This document shows, in pieces, positions 25,040 through 36,953 of a stretch of DNA of 64,000 nt. A program made the position numbers and the translations under genes. Origin of the DNA: Gordius sp. MW1 (lineage: Eukaryota; Nematomorpha; Gordioida; Gordea; Gordiidae); NCBI GenBank assembly GCA_964036665.1, contig OZ038530.1, forward strand, positions 13,425,001-13,489,000, given 5' to 3'. Numbering within the stretch: position 1 is the first letter of the stretch; each line of letters opens with the position of its first letter. The notes below the pieces were generated by a model. That model saw only the letters and a program-made list of their open reading frames with translations. It did no database searches and had not been told where the DNA came from.

Positions 25040-25220
25040 ATTCGTTCGCTTTTTGACGCAGGCGAAAATAATTGTCAGCGGTTTCACTATGTACACCTCA
25101 TATTTACAATTGTTATTTTCGTGATATATGATAAAATTCACGATGAATATAAGATATTAAGAAAAATAATAAAAAGTTTGATAAATTAGCACATTCGCGC
25201 GTCATCACGAACGCGGGATA
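25040..25220 (-). repeat. Long inverted repeat, right arm (partner 18912-19115)
   Basis: Inverse complement of the left arm, ending 'gcgcgtcatcacgaacgcgg'. It includes 'cacctcatatttacaattgt' and 'aaaattcacgatgaatata'. Either the terminal inverted repeats of a ~6.3-kb composite element or two independent copies in opposite orientation. Confidence 0.65.
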
Positions 25221-25972
25221 AGACTTATAGACTCAAACCTAACCCAAACTATCCATAATATCGGATCTACACTCAACCTATAAACCAATTAAATCGTCAA
25301 TATATATTAAAAATAGGAGTATATTAGTGATAATTTATGTGATAAACTTAAATTAAAGACGGAATTGCATAATAAAACAAATGTCAGAATGAAGCCACCC
25401 GACTAACACTGGCTTGTCATTTAATCCATGCAGAAAACTGGCTCACAACACATGTGCCTTATTAGAAAATTATAACAGATAATTTATCAACACCTATACA
25501 TTTAAACTCGAAATACCCTATTATTAATTAAACTTCTCTGTATAAGGAGAATAGAGCAAAGACAAATTGTTATTGTGTGCTTCTTTATATATTAAATAAT
25601 TTATAGCGCATGAATAAATTATGTAATGCAAGTTCGTCCAAATATTATCACAAATTACGCTTAGTATATATTTAAGTATTAGCTTGCAGTGCTTGAGACC
25701 TTATCAAGAATGTGATCAAGCAAGTTATGCCATTTTTTGAGAGATCCTCTAATATGATTAATCTATATTACTATCTAGATCTGTGGTGGCAATGTTATCC
25801 ATTTTTTTTCTCTAATCTTAAACATTATGCCCCATTACCTCCTCATTCTATTATGTCCCATAATTTGTAAACAGAAAAAATGTTGAAATAAATAGATAAA
25901 TATTATGGTATAAATAAAGTATTTACAGCATTCGATATATATTAGATACAAATTAAGGCCTTCTGGCTGTAC

Positions 25973-26133
25973 ATGGGCGTAGCCAGCATTTGAATTAAAG
26001 GGGTGCAATAATGATTTAGGGAGGGGCAAAATGATTATTTTTTGAAAGTTTAACCATTAATAAATTTTATCAATTTTTTGGATTTAGAGGGGGCAGTCGC
26101 CCCTCCTTGCCCCCCCCCTTGGCTACGCCCATG
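25973..26133. mobile_element. MITE of the 'GGGCGTAGCCAG' family, copy 5 (best-preserved)
   Basis: Perfect terminal inverted repeats ACATGGGCGTAGCCA / TGGCTACGCCCATGT enclosing the G-rich, AT-rich and C-rich segments of the family. Length ~160 bp. The best copy for defining the family. Confidence 0.75.
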
Positions 26134-26454
26134 TGGCTTTATAAACATTTCGAAAATGCCTAGGACGATTGTCCAACTTAGCGCTCAATACATAAAATGC
26201 TCTATATCCAATGAATTTTCATGCTATTTTAGCAAATCGATGCTTTCTATTGTCATAATTCGTATTATGAAATAAATTTTTGTAGTGTGTGGATTGGGAG
26301 TAAATAATTTATTAGTCTTAAAATCTAGATCCTAAAAAATCAATAATCTTGGTTAAAACTACCTTACATCTGCCCAGCAACGTGTTAAAACCTTTTTGCG
26401 AGGACACAATTAACGTTCATTAATGCTAAGATACCGTATTAGGCTAGTTAGATA

Positions 26455-26525
26455 CATGGGCGTAGCCAGCATTGGATTTAGAGGGGGGCAGCCACCCCTC
26501 CTTGCCTACCCCTGTCTACGCCCTT
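26455..26525. mobile_element. MITE of the 'GGGCGTAGCCAG' family, copy 6 (internally deleted)
   Basis: Starts ACATGGGCGTAGCCAGCATT and ends 'cccctgtctacgccctttg'. Only ~70 bp, having lost the AT-rich middle found in the other copies. Confidence 0.6.
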
Positions 26526-26529
26526 TGTT

Positions 26530-29300
26530 AGACAGACACGAGAGGAAGCTATATTTTTGTCATGTTAATTATATTAAACCTTTGTAATTAAGTAAACGGA
26601 CAATCTAAATAGTAAATATTTTACAAAAAAAAATATATGCAACATAAATTATTTGGCATTTATAAGCAACTAAAGCATAGTAAATTAGATTATAAAAATT
26701 CAATTGACTTGGGTGAAGTTTCTCTTACCTCAAAGGGAATGGGGGGAGTAAGACGTGAATTATGTAAAAAGAGGGGCATACAAATTAAATGTTTTGTATT
26801 TAAAAGTTTTCCGTACTTAAATAAAAGCTTACTTCTAATTGTTAATTCCATTAAAATAAATTTGTTACTACATGATATTAAAGAGGATCTAAAAGAGGAA
26901 GTAATAAAATAATTTGTATGATTTAAATAGTGCTCAGGGTCATGTAAATAGGTGTTCGAAACCGCATAACATCTAAATAAAAATAGTTATTTAAGATATG
27001 CTAAATATGCAACATTTAATTTTCATGTGAGTGATCAGAGATTTAATTCATCTTAAAAAATTGCAAATTTGATTGAATTGAGACACTCGATACATAGATT
27101 ACTCCAAATATTAGTAATGTACCTTCTCAACTTAAGAGTTAAGATAAAACTGACAAATAATAATTTAAATTTAAGAACATTAACATTTAATATATTAAAT
27201 GTAAGATCATAAAAAAATTAAAGGATTTACTACCAAAATTTCCAAACGACCTGAAATTTGCTTAAAGCTGAGCCGAGGAATGATTGAATCGCAGGCGAGA
27301 AAGAATCAATAGGACAAAATGAAAAAATATAATAAGTAAGGCTGAAACGGGGGTGGGGAAGGGGAGGGCTCTCTTTTGAATGTAACAAGAGGGTTGGACA
27401 AGGTAATATTATAAACACCGGTCGGTAGGTATAACAGCAACAATAAAAAGATTTAATGCGAAACTGTTTAGCTTAGCTGCGTGGGATTAAATTGTACGTG
27501 CTAGCCAGAACCCTTCAGTCCCCTTAAAAGGGGCTACCGGCTAAAAATCGATAAATTATTATGTGCACTGTCTAAAGCATAAATTGGTCGTGTTTCACTC
27601 AAAGCACTCACAATCGCTGTAAATGGACTTAACAAAAATTTTATCTAAAAATTCTTTAAAATTAATTATGGGAAGAAATCATTATATATTACCAATTTAA
27701 ACCATATTTATTATAATATTTAAACAGGTAATTAGTGTATTTAAAAATTTATTGTGAATAGTTGGATCTGAGACATTCTAAAAGGTATAAAAAATTATAT
27801 AATTGGGGCTGTCTTTATTTAGCAGCAAATATTTTGATACTAATATAACAGAATTTATCTCCTTTGCAACTCAAATGATCTATAATTAATTATTATGTAA
27901 GTTGATATTAAATTTATCCGTTAATTTTATTAAGCATGCCACAAAAGATTTAGGCTATTTGAGATCTTCATACGCTGGCCCTAATAAAGCAGTAAAAAAT
28001 GTGGGGACCAGGCTTGGGCCTGGATATTTAAAGAATTTAGATTTATTTGGCTTAATTCGAAAATTATAAATAGGAACAAAAGTATGCACTTAATAGCTTG
28101 TAGGTAAAAAATAATATTTATTTGAACTAATTTCTGGGATTAAAGCATAATAACGGGAATAACCCATAGAAAAATTAAAATTTCAATATTATGCTCTAGC
28201 TTATTTACTTTATAAGCTAGCTGAATGTTTTTTGTATAAATAAATAATTTTAAACAACGTCCACTTGTTTTTTCTACGGCGGGCCTGATGCGGCGCAATT
28301 TTGGGGTCTTAACTACGGGCTGGGTGAGGGCCGAAAAAGACATTTGTGCGGGTATGGGCAGGGCCTGAACCTTTTCGGCCCATGCAAGTCTCTAGGCTAA
28401 ATCTTATATGGCTCAATTGAACGTAACAATAGTATAAGCCTTAATCTTCAAAGGTGCATTTCTAATTTTATAGTATCACATCAGAAAATAGCGAATGTTT
28501 TAGTCAGTGTAATACACAATTTGGACACCGTATTACCCAAGCTTTAAGTATTTTTAAACGTATCACGAAAAAATATTTAATTCAATTAAATACATGGAAT
28601 TAAAAATTTTCCTGTTAGGGAACCCGCGCGATAAAGATGTTAAAAATTTTAAAGTAATTTTTCCAAATTTCTCATCAAATCTTTTTTTACACATTTAAAG
28701 GGTCAATACTTATTTAATCCTGACAAGGCTTTGACAACTCATACTGGTGGCATAGTGAAATTAAATTCATTTACTCATAAATAAAGACGTATTGATTTTT
28801 CGAGGCAAAGCCTATAAAAGGTGGCGCCATGTAAGGTGAAAAACCTAAAAAGCCTTATCTAGACCATATATTATTTGCTATTTGAATTTCATGACGGGGC
28901 TGATTGTTGAAATATGTCTATTAAATTCTTGAATCTCGGAATAAACAAATTGAAATTATAGCAAAATGTATGATTTATAATAATTTGGCAGTTATGTAAT
29001 TCTATTAAGGTCTAGTCATCCACTAACTGTTACAGCTTTGTGTTTGTTTAATTTGTAAACACAAAATTTTATTCTAGGTTTTAACATCACTAGGATCAAT
29101 GTAAGATAATATAATTGACTTATTTAAAAACAAGTTCAACCATAGATTGTATAAACCTTATATAAATCTTAAAATGTATTTTTAATTATTGTGCTTATCT
29201 CTGTATCAAATTAAGTGACATAAACTACAATAACTTAAATTTATTCATAATGTGCTAGCATTTTTGCCCTTGTCACTCCCCATCATTATTCACCAGAATG
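26530..29300. other. Intergenic, no gene recognised
   Basis: AT-rich, low-information sequence. A 91-codon plus-strand ORF at 26637-26912 has no recognisable domain and looks like chance. A GC-rich patch at about 28005-28396 ends 'gcccatgcaagtctctagg', which resembles a hAT subterminal region without a matching left end. Confidence 0.5.
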
Positions 29301-29313
29301 GTATGTAATAAAG

Positions 29314-30886
29314 TAGTGTTGTAAATGAACGCGTTCAAATTTTTTGAACGCGTTCATGAACGGCGTTCTTTTTTTTGGTCAACTTTGAACGTGAACGCGT
29401 TCCTTTTTTTGATGAACGCGTTCAAATTTAACGTTCGTTCAATTTAAAAATTTTTTTTTTTTTATTTGAAAAATAATGTTAATTTGAATTTTTTAACAAA
29501 AAAGTCTTATATTTTTTAATCAGCTGTTTCTGTTTCCTATTACCAATTCCGAAATACTTTTAACATACTATAACGTGCAAAACAAGATAAGAAAGTTAAT
29601 TAATTTGATATTATTAATTATAGTTTAAATTATAGGTTAATATGGACAATCATAATATTATATCGTCGTCATCTTCAGATTCTGAATATTCAAAATTAGA
29701 AGATGAATTGAAATTGCCATGGCCAAAATATGAAAAATATTTTTCACTCGTTTCATATAAAGGATCAAATTCAATAATTAACAAATGTAAAATGTGTCCA
29801 AAAAGTATGATATCTGTATCAAGAGGCTCGAGCTCAAATCTAAAAAGACACCTTATGGTAATATTATTATATATATAAATATATATCTTAGATACAAATT
29901 TTAATACCTTTAAGACACTTTAATATTAATATTAGTTCATTCTTAGCATAGATATGGAAGGGAGACAAGTAATTTTATGGGAGCTATTGTTTGTCCATAT
30001 ATTTAAAATAGGGAATAGTACAAGATTCTTGCAAAAAATAAGGTATCTGGGATATGTAAAACTTTAAATAGCCTAAAATATGGTCAACCATTGATTGACG
30101 CTGTATTAAATGGGATTAATAAAAGGTAATAAACCTATTACTATCAAATTAATTACATATATTTTCTTTTTTTTAAAGATTTCAACATATATATGAAGAA
30201 CAATATCTTCTTTCAGCCATTGTACATCCAATGTTCAAGATTCAATGGCCTTGGATTAAACTTTAAGAAAATAAACCTTTAAAGAATAAACTTTTAGTGT
30301 TATTGAAAAAAGGGATTGAAACCCCTAATATTGATAATCGAGCTGTCAATTCCGAGATATCATTTTTTGACGAGGAAGTAGAGGGCGGATCGGATTGGAG
30401 GATGATATTTTTTCGCAATTTTTTGAAGCGAGGGACAAATTTCTTCCTTTAAAAAATTTGTTTATTAGGTAAATTACTTCAATCCCCTCATCTGCCCCTG
30501 TGGAGCGGGTTTTTAGTATAGCTAATGCTGTATTAACTGCCAAGCGTTTCTGCTTATCAGATGACAATTTTAAAAGACAACTATTATTAAAAATCAATAA
30601 GAAATTTTTTTTATAAATAAATAATCTTTATATTCGCTGTATTAGATTATATTGATTTATAATTATATTGTCGAAGTAAAACTATTATTTTTTATCATGG
30701 CTATTTATTGTATTAAAAAATATAAGACATTTATTTATATTGAATTATAAAAACATAAAATTTTAAAGGAACGTGAACGTGAACGCGTTCCTTTTTTTAT
30801 AAAACGAACGTGAACGCATTCGATTTTTGTTAATGAACGTTGAACGCGAACGCGTTCGATTTTTTTTTAGAATGTTTACAGCACTA
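29314..30886 (+). mobile_element. hAT transposon, decayed, with perfect 8-bp target duplication
   Basis: Ends TAGTGTTGTAAA and TTTACAGCACTA, flanked on both sides by TAATAAAG (29306-29313 and 30887-30894), the 8-bp duplication typical of hAT. Subterminal GAACGCGTTC palindromes are repeated at both ends. Coding remnants on the plus strand: a BED finger at 29642-29878 (WPKYEKYFSL, KCKMCPKSM, SSNLKRHL) and a C-terminal hATC dimerisation segment at about 30480-30615 (PVERVFSIANAVLTAKR, LSDDNF). The transposase middle is deleted and frameshifted, so the element is inactive. Confidence 0.9.
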
Positions 30887-31379
30887 TAATAAAGCCATTT
30901 CTAATTTTTAAATATTAGGCTAAAATGGTCCTATACAAATTTTAATGAGGAGTTTAAAGGCGTAGGCTAATGCGCCTTTTAATAGCAGAAATTGTTGTTT
31001 CCCGTTGTCTATAAAGCTGTTTTATCTGCATTATACAATATCTGATTTTCTGTAAACAAAAAAATAACCAAGAATTTCTATGCAAATTCTTATATGCCAA
31101 GGTAAGTTGCGTATCAGCTCTCATAAATTTCCCTGCAAATTTATGGAAGATTATAAAAGTAATTAGATACAATTTAAAGATAAATCTGATTATATTTTAA
31201 AGAGTTAATTCAAATAAACTAAAAAATAGAAACGTGATCACGTGACCCGTCACTATTAAATCACGTCGCTCGTTCTTATGCATGTTAATTGCCTCAACTT
31301 GTTGTCCCCTCTCATTACTTTAGTAACTAGTATTTTAGTATTTTATTCCACAAACTCTTCTTTTCCTCTAACCTCCACT

Positions 31380-34010
31380 TCCCGGCCAGTCTATTTTGCA
31401 TACAAGTATGCTAGAGACCAGAGCCCAAAGTGACACCGGCTAATCAGAGGTCCTGGGGAACTTTTCACACCTGACAATTCTATAAATGGGTTCTCGGGTA
31501 GCCCAACCCGAAGCACGCAACAGGCTAACACCCTCGAAGGGGTAGTAGCCCCACTTTCTGAACTCTAGCGGGAACAACAACAAACGAATCGGGAACAGAT
31601 GGAAGCAATGAGGCAACTCATGCGTGAGATAATGACAATCTTGTTAATTACCAAGCCGGCAGGTCCGCCGCCTCTTCAATCGACTGTGCAAATCATAGCA
31701 ACTCCAGACCCCCCGAGGACCCCCTAATCGGTCCTGGGGACATTAGCAAACTCTGCGAAGGGCTAGAAACTCTTCTAAAGACCCAGATTAAAAAGTCTAA
31801 AAACGGGATAGACACAAAGCCAACTTCGCAATCAAATTGGCAAGGCTATGCCTCTCTCCTTCAGACCTAGACCTATTAATATGTGCAGACGACTAGCTAA
31901 AGACGTTCTGTCTTGCCATAAAACACAATTGGGCCACGGCAGACAAACATGATCAATAGTGGCTAAATGACATGTAATTTAAAAATATGGATATAGGAGT
32001 TAACCAACCAAAAAAAGCATATTTCGGAGCGCTGGGGTAGAGGCTCGAAAAAGCACAAGGTCAAGAAGGGTGCGGCCCCTGCCGTGCGTTAAAAATTTCT
32101 CATGCAAACTGACAATCAATGGGAGCTCAGGCCTGTCGGCTTACCAACTCTCAACGGAGACTCCAACCTGAGCTCTCCTCGCTGGCTCTCTATTATTAAA
32201 AACATAATCAATGAGAGGCGCCGCTAGCTGTTTTCCACAGTTTTTGATCCTGACAACATAAACCTTACCCCCCCCCCCCTTTTGCCACTTCCTAATAGAG
32301 GCAACGATGCCCCTACTTTGCCAGCAGGTAACTCAAATCGCATCTTTCATTGAAAACTCCTTTGGTCGGGGACAGCGCCTCGGGTCAAATCCCAGCCGTT
32401 ATTGCAATCTCTTCAAATGGGATAAAAACAAGGCCTGCCTTCGATCGGTACTCTCGACATTCGGACCTCGCGTCTAAAACCGCACCCCCTTATGTCTCCC
32501 TTCACACTAAAAGTTGCCCTCGAGGACTACAAACCTTTCCCCCTCGACGTAGCGAAAATCTATGCCAATAATTAGCTTTTCAGACCTCGGGACGCAAAGT
32601 AGTGTCCAAAGGCTCCCCCGCCTACTTTACCGAGATGGTCAACGAGGGAATAGTGTCTCACACAGAACCTGTCCATAACATCAGCCACATTCTTTATCGC
32701 AAAATCAAACTAGGACGCAAGAGTAATTACCGACCTCTTTGAGGCCTCTCGTAATTTCAAGCCGCATTCCTCTAACTGGCGACTATTACGCTAACAGCCA
32801 AACACTTGGCAAAAGCAAATTATGCCGTTGAAATCGATCTAAAAGCAGCTCTTTTCTCCAAACCCATCGACAAAAATTCAAAAACGTACTGCGGTGATAA
32901 ATGGAATTATAAACTGTATCACTACAATGTGATACCTATGGATGCTTCCTTCAGCCCCTTCGCACTACAGACAATAGTAGCAGATCTCACTTAAAAAGCA
33001 GTCACACGCTCCCGTTACAACGTCTACCTGGACGATATCATCATATAAGACGAGGATCCGGACAACGTGACGCTCGACCTAGACGACTTCGCCGAAATAG
33101 CTAGGGATTGGGGGCTCACCATTAACTTATTTTAAACCAGTTTAGCCCCAGTCGAGAATATTGAATACCTAGACATGGTCCTCAATCTAGCCACGCATTT
33201 GATCAAATGCACAACCGACACCCAAACATAAGCTACGCAGCTGACATTGCCTTTTAGCTGCTCGCCACCAAACAGAGTCCACACGGATTTTCCCTGCTAG
33301 AAGCCTTGTGGACATTAAACTACTTATTCTACAACCTCTCCAGAATGTCGAAGCTTTTGCCCCCGTTCTATGCAATGGCTGCGCCTCATGGGCACAAGCA
33401 CGATAAACTACTGGCCAGAAACAAACTACTCGGGTGCCTAGCTTTACTCAAGAAAACCGTACCTCTCTATAACCCCCAGACACCCATATTTGGGCAGATG
33501 CCTCTGATAGCCACATCGGAATTACCTGGGCCAATGACAACTTCTCTATAACCTTCGAGGAAGCAGCTAGAACCATGGGGCTTGCCTGGCCGCGGAACGC
33601 ACACATAACTGCAGCAGAAACACTCGCGGCTATCTATGCCTACCTTCACGCTTCCACAATGGCTTCCGCTTCCTACATAGGATTTCAGATTGCATTACAG
33701 ACTTTTTTGTTCTTAAAAGGAGGGTCTAACTCACCTGTGGTAGAGGGAATTCTCAGATCAATACCTACGACCTTACACACCTTCTGCACCTCCATTTCAA
33801 CCTAAAATGGACACCCACAGACCGCAACCCGGCAGACTGGCCATTGCGAACTTGGTTACCACCAAGCCGATACTCAGTCCCATATTCATATACAAACTTG
33901 GTCCCTGAGGGTTTTACGATACCTGAATCAGCCGATGAAGCCGACATTGATCTGAAATTTTGGGAAAACGAATTCTTAGAGGAGACAGCTGAGGATGAAC
34001 AGAGCTAAAT
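31380..34010 (+). pseudogene. Decayed retroelement with RT and RNase H remnants (class undetermined)
   Basis: Plus-strand reading frames broken by many stops and shifts. RT palm: DLKAALFSKPI (32806 on), NYKLYHYNVIPMDASFSPFALQ, then NVYLDDIII (about 33020-33050) and IEYLDMVLN. RNase H-like: WADASDSHIGITW (about 33490), HITAAETLAAIYAY (33600-33640) and TPTDRNPADWP (about 33810-33845). Upstream 31400-31900 is compatible with a gag-like region but shows no knuckle that I can see. No LTRs found. DIRS-, Pao- or Ty3-like affiliation cannot be decided here. GC content is higher than in the neighbouring sequence. Confidence 0.7.
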
Positions 34011-34019
34011 CTCTCAACG

Positions 34020-35780
34020 GGTAGTTGTCAAACTAAACTTGTCAACCAGTTTTATTTGTTATAAAGCTGCGGTCGTACGATAATGTCATATTTATCTTGA
34101 TAGCAAATACAAATATGTAATTTTAGATATTGTTTTATCAAATCGCGGATTTTACTGTGTAACATTGTAGCTAGTTCCTGAAGGAACTGGCCCTGTATTC
34201 AGCTACTTTATATAATGTAACCGTGACCGTAATTAGTTGCATATTTTCTCAAAGTAACTGCAACCTAACTAGTTACTGTAGATAAGTAACTTTAACACCT
34301 CAAGTGTTTTTTCACAACTCACCGCTACACTAACGTTTTCTGCAAGCCCGCCAATTGTATCAAACGCTACTCCTTTCATTTTTTCCTATTTAGCCAACTA
34401 TGGCGTACATGCAATGGGCCCTTTAGGCGAACGCTCAATCTCAAACGGGTTTCCAATAAGTGTCCCGCCGTAAAATATTCACTAATGGCACTTGAAGTCC
34501 GGCATAAAACCATTTATGCTAACTATTATATAAATTATACGTTATGCAAAATTTATTTACCAAATTACATTGCTTTTTCAATCTTTTCGTGATTGACTAA
34601 TTTTGAAATGGCAAATTTTATGAATAAATGATAAGAAAAATTAATATTGATTAAATCATTATCGTAAAATTGAATAAATTATATAATTTATTTTACGAAG
34701 ACAATTAATTAATTTATTCTCAATTACTTTAAATACATGCTAAAATATATTAAATAATGAGCATGCATTGAGCCACAGATAGAAATTTATAGGATTTTAA
34801 AATCTCCAGTGATTTTTTGCTTAAGATTAAAAAAATGTTTGGGTCGAGTATGATTGCGGCTAAGAATTTTAATATTTGTTTAAGAAGTTGGCTACCCTGG
34901 GGTTCAGTTACCGAGGTGGTGAGTAGCTACTAGAACTTTGAAAATAAAAGAGGCAAATATTTCAAAAAATTTATAGATTTTTAACTGTTTATTAAAATGT
35001 ATTTTATAAAGTTAAAACTTAACATTAAAATAAGTTTTAAACAAATTTAAAAGAAATTGGATTCTTTATTCCAAACTTATCCCTATTTTAAATGGCGAGG
35101 CAAATTAATAATAATTGTATCCAATAGTAAAATAATTATTAAATTTAAAATATGCCTTAAGATTTTTATGGACCATAAATAAAAGAAGCATTTCTGGTTC
35201 GGATAAATCAAAAAAATAAAACGTACAACTCGGGCCAAAAGAATTCATTTTGCAGGGCTCTAGATAAACTGAGTTTCTTTGTCCCATCCTCAAGTAAGCC
35301 AGACCACCCCTTTGTAAAATTGCGAAATGTGGCATTTCGTATTGAGACGCAATCTTAGGGGATTCAGAATAAATTTAAGCTAAATTGAGCTACAAAAAAA
35401 TATGCTCGAGCGGTCTAAGGCACCATACCCAATTACTAGTTTTTAATTATATATGAAAGAAGCTTTACCTCATAAAAATCTCAATGGATCCCTTTTTTCC
35501 TCGAAGTTAATTTAATAATAAATATTTCAATAGTATTCATCACTTTTGAACTTATAACCTATGTCCACTTTTCTTTTAAATTTTTTTACAAAAGTTTATT
35601 AAAACTTTAGTGGCGAGACATATCGATCGTCATATTCATGCAGGCACATCACCCAACCAAAAGGCCTTAAAAATTAATTTTAACAAAATAAAAGGTGAAA
35701 AAAGGCAAATGTGCAGTTTACAAAAAAACAGCGGTCAATAGGGAAAGAGGCAAAAATTTTGATTAATAAAAATGTTTAAA
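34020..35780. other. Intergenic, no gene recognised
   Basis: AT-rich stretch downstream of the decayed retroelement. A 76-codon minus-strand ORF (35105-35335) has no recognisable domain. A tRNA-Leu-like D-arm string (GCTCGAGCGGTCTAAGGC, about 35402) is isolated and has no anticodon or T arm following it. Confidence 0.45.
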
Positions 35781-35880
35781 AATATTGATTTTAGGGGGCA
35801 GTTGCCCCTTATTATTTTCTAACTAGCCCATGAGAACATCATCAAAAGCTTATCTTTTTTTTAAAGATGAAGTTAGTTTA
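35780..35880 (+). repeat. Direct repeat flanking a decayed RT element, left copy (partner 42393-42480)
   Basis: Shares 'atattgattttaggg.gcag', 'ttgccccttattatt' and 'atgagaacatcatcaaaagc' with 42393-42480, in the same orientation. The two copies bracket the split RT coding sequence, so they may be its terminal repeats. Confidence 0.65.
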
Positions 35881-36002
35881 TTGATATATATCTAAACATA
35901 ATATTAAATGATACAATTATTTAAAAAAAAACATCATATGAGTAATATGTCTTCATCTTCCTCTTTTAGAAGAGGCCAGGAATCCAAATAAGATTTGAAA
36001 TT
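35868..36002. repeat. Interspersed repeat, copy 2 (shared with 8274-8432)
   Basis: Same block as in the SGSM3 intron: 'gatatatatctaaacataat', then 'tttagaagaggccaggaatc'. Located 3' of the RT C-terminal coding fragment in that fragment's direction of reading. Confidence 0.6.
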
Positions 36003-36125
36003 AAATTTTGCAATTAAGATAGCTATTGATTGTTTCAATAAAAATGCAGGGGAATGTTTGGAGGGAGGGAGGGTATGCCTGCCTATTTCTTTGAATAAAG
36101 CTAACGCCATTTTCCCATAGGATCC

Positions 36126-36953
36126 TTAACAGGAGGAAACTATTGGGATAAAAATACTAGAGTCCAAAAGGGCCTTGTATTTTTGGAGCTTGCGTTCTTC
36201 AGCGAGGGCCATGGGGTCATAATTAAGATTAGAGGGGGCAAATAGGTCTATGCATGTAAAATCCCACTTTAAAAAGAGACCATTTTCCCATGGGACTAAC
36301 GAGGAACCGTCAGGACGCATTCGACCTTCAAGGGCAGGATCTGAAGGTTTAAGTATGGAGGGAATATGGGCCTTTCTGAGGGCTGGCTGGGTAATAGAAT
36401 TAATTTTAGAGTGTCGCAAGTGTCTAAATTTATTTAGTCTGCAGTGTAACGGGTGGCGTGCTTCTTCATCCACTGGCATGTTGCAATTTTTACAGGCATA
36501 TGCCTTGGTGTGTATTTTATTCCAAGGCGTAGTGCTATATTGTAGGATAGCTCGCAATCCTCTAACATCATATTGGAGAACTTGCTAGGATACGTTTCTA
36601 GCCATTCATGTCCAGATTTATCAAACACCAAAGATCTAAGGTTGTAATGTTGTTTGGTATCGCAGCTCGAAACGAGATAAGCAACGGAGCGCGAAACCAA
36701 ACATGCATCCCAATCCTTTTGATTAAGTGTTTGTGGTGGTGAGCTTTCTGGTAGAACATTTAAGTTCCAAAGGGATAGGACCTGTATAAATGTTTCATCG
36801 ATGGATTTTGAGGATAAGGAGCTTGGTGAACGAATTCCCAGACCCCCAGATTTTGTTGGTAATGTGGCTTGTAGCCAGGTGTTAGTCTCGAATGATAAGT
36901 TCAGGGTCGATTCGATGACAGAGTTTATGTGGGTTTCGAAATTATGTAAAAAA
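36126..36953 (-). pseudogene. Decayed retroelement, C-terminal part of RT polyprotein
   Basis: The minus strand reads, with frame changes: WLQATLPTKSGGLGIRSPSS, LVSRSVAYLVSS, ALRLGI, CKNCNMPVDE plus HPLHCR, then RMRPDGSSLVPW, LKWDFTCIDLFAPS and AEERKLQKY. This series (LP-x-GGLGIR, GLRLG, CG/HxLxC, RPDG-x-x-LVPW, WD-x-TC-x-D-x-LA) is typical of the region after the RT in a widespread invertebrate retroelement family, with an endonuclease-like C terminus. The coding similarity stops at 36953, exactly where a minisatellite-cored element begins. The upstream half lies at 41816-42390. Confidence 0.8.

Noticed and set aside
26637..26912. 91-codon plus-strand ORF as a gene
   Set aside because: AT-rich composition, no domain, no splice context; consistent with chance in low-GC DNA.
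28005..28396. GC-rich block ending in a hAT-like terminus (complement TAGAGACTTGCATGGGC)
   Set aside because: No matching left end, target duplication or transposase piece was found, so it is not listed as an element.
35400..35430. tRNA-Leu-like string GCTCGAGCGGTCTAAGGC as a possible tRNA gene
   Set aside because: Only the D-arm region is recognisable. No anticodon stem, variable arm or T arm follows at the right distance, so it is chance or a short SINE remnant.
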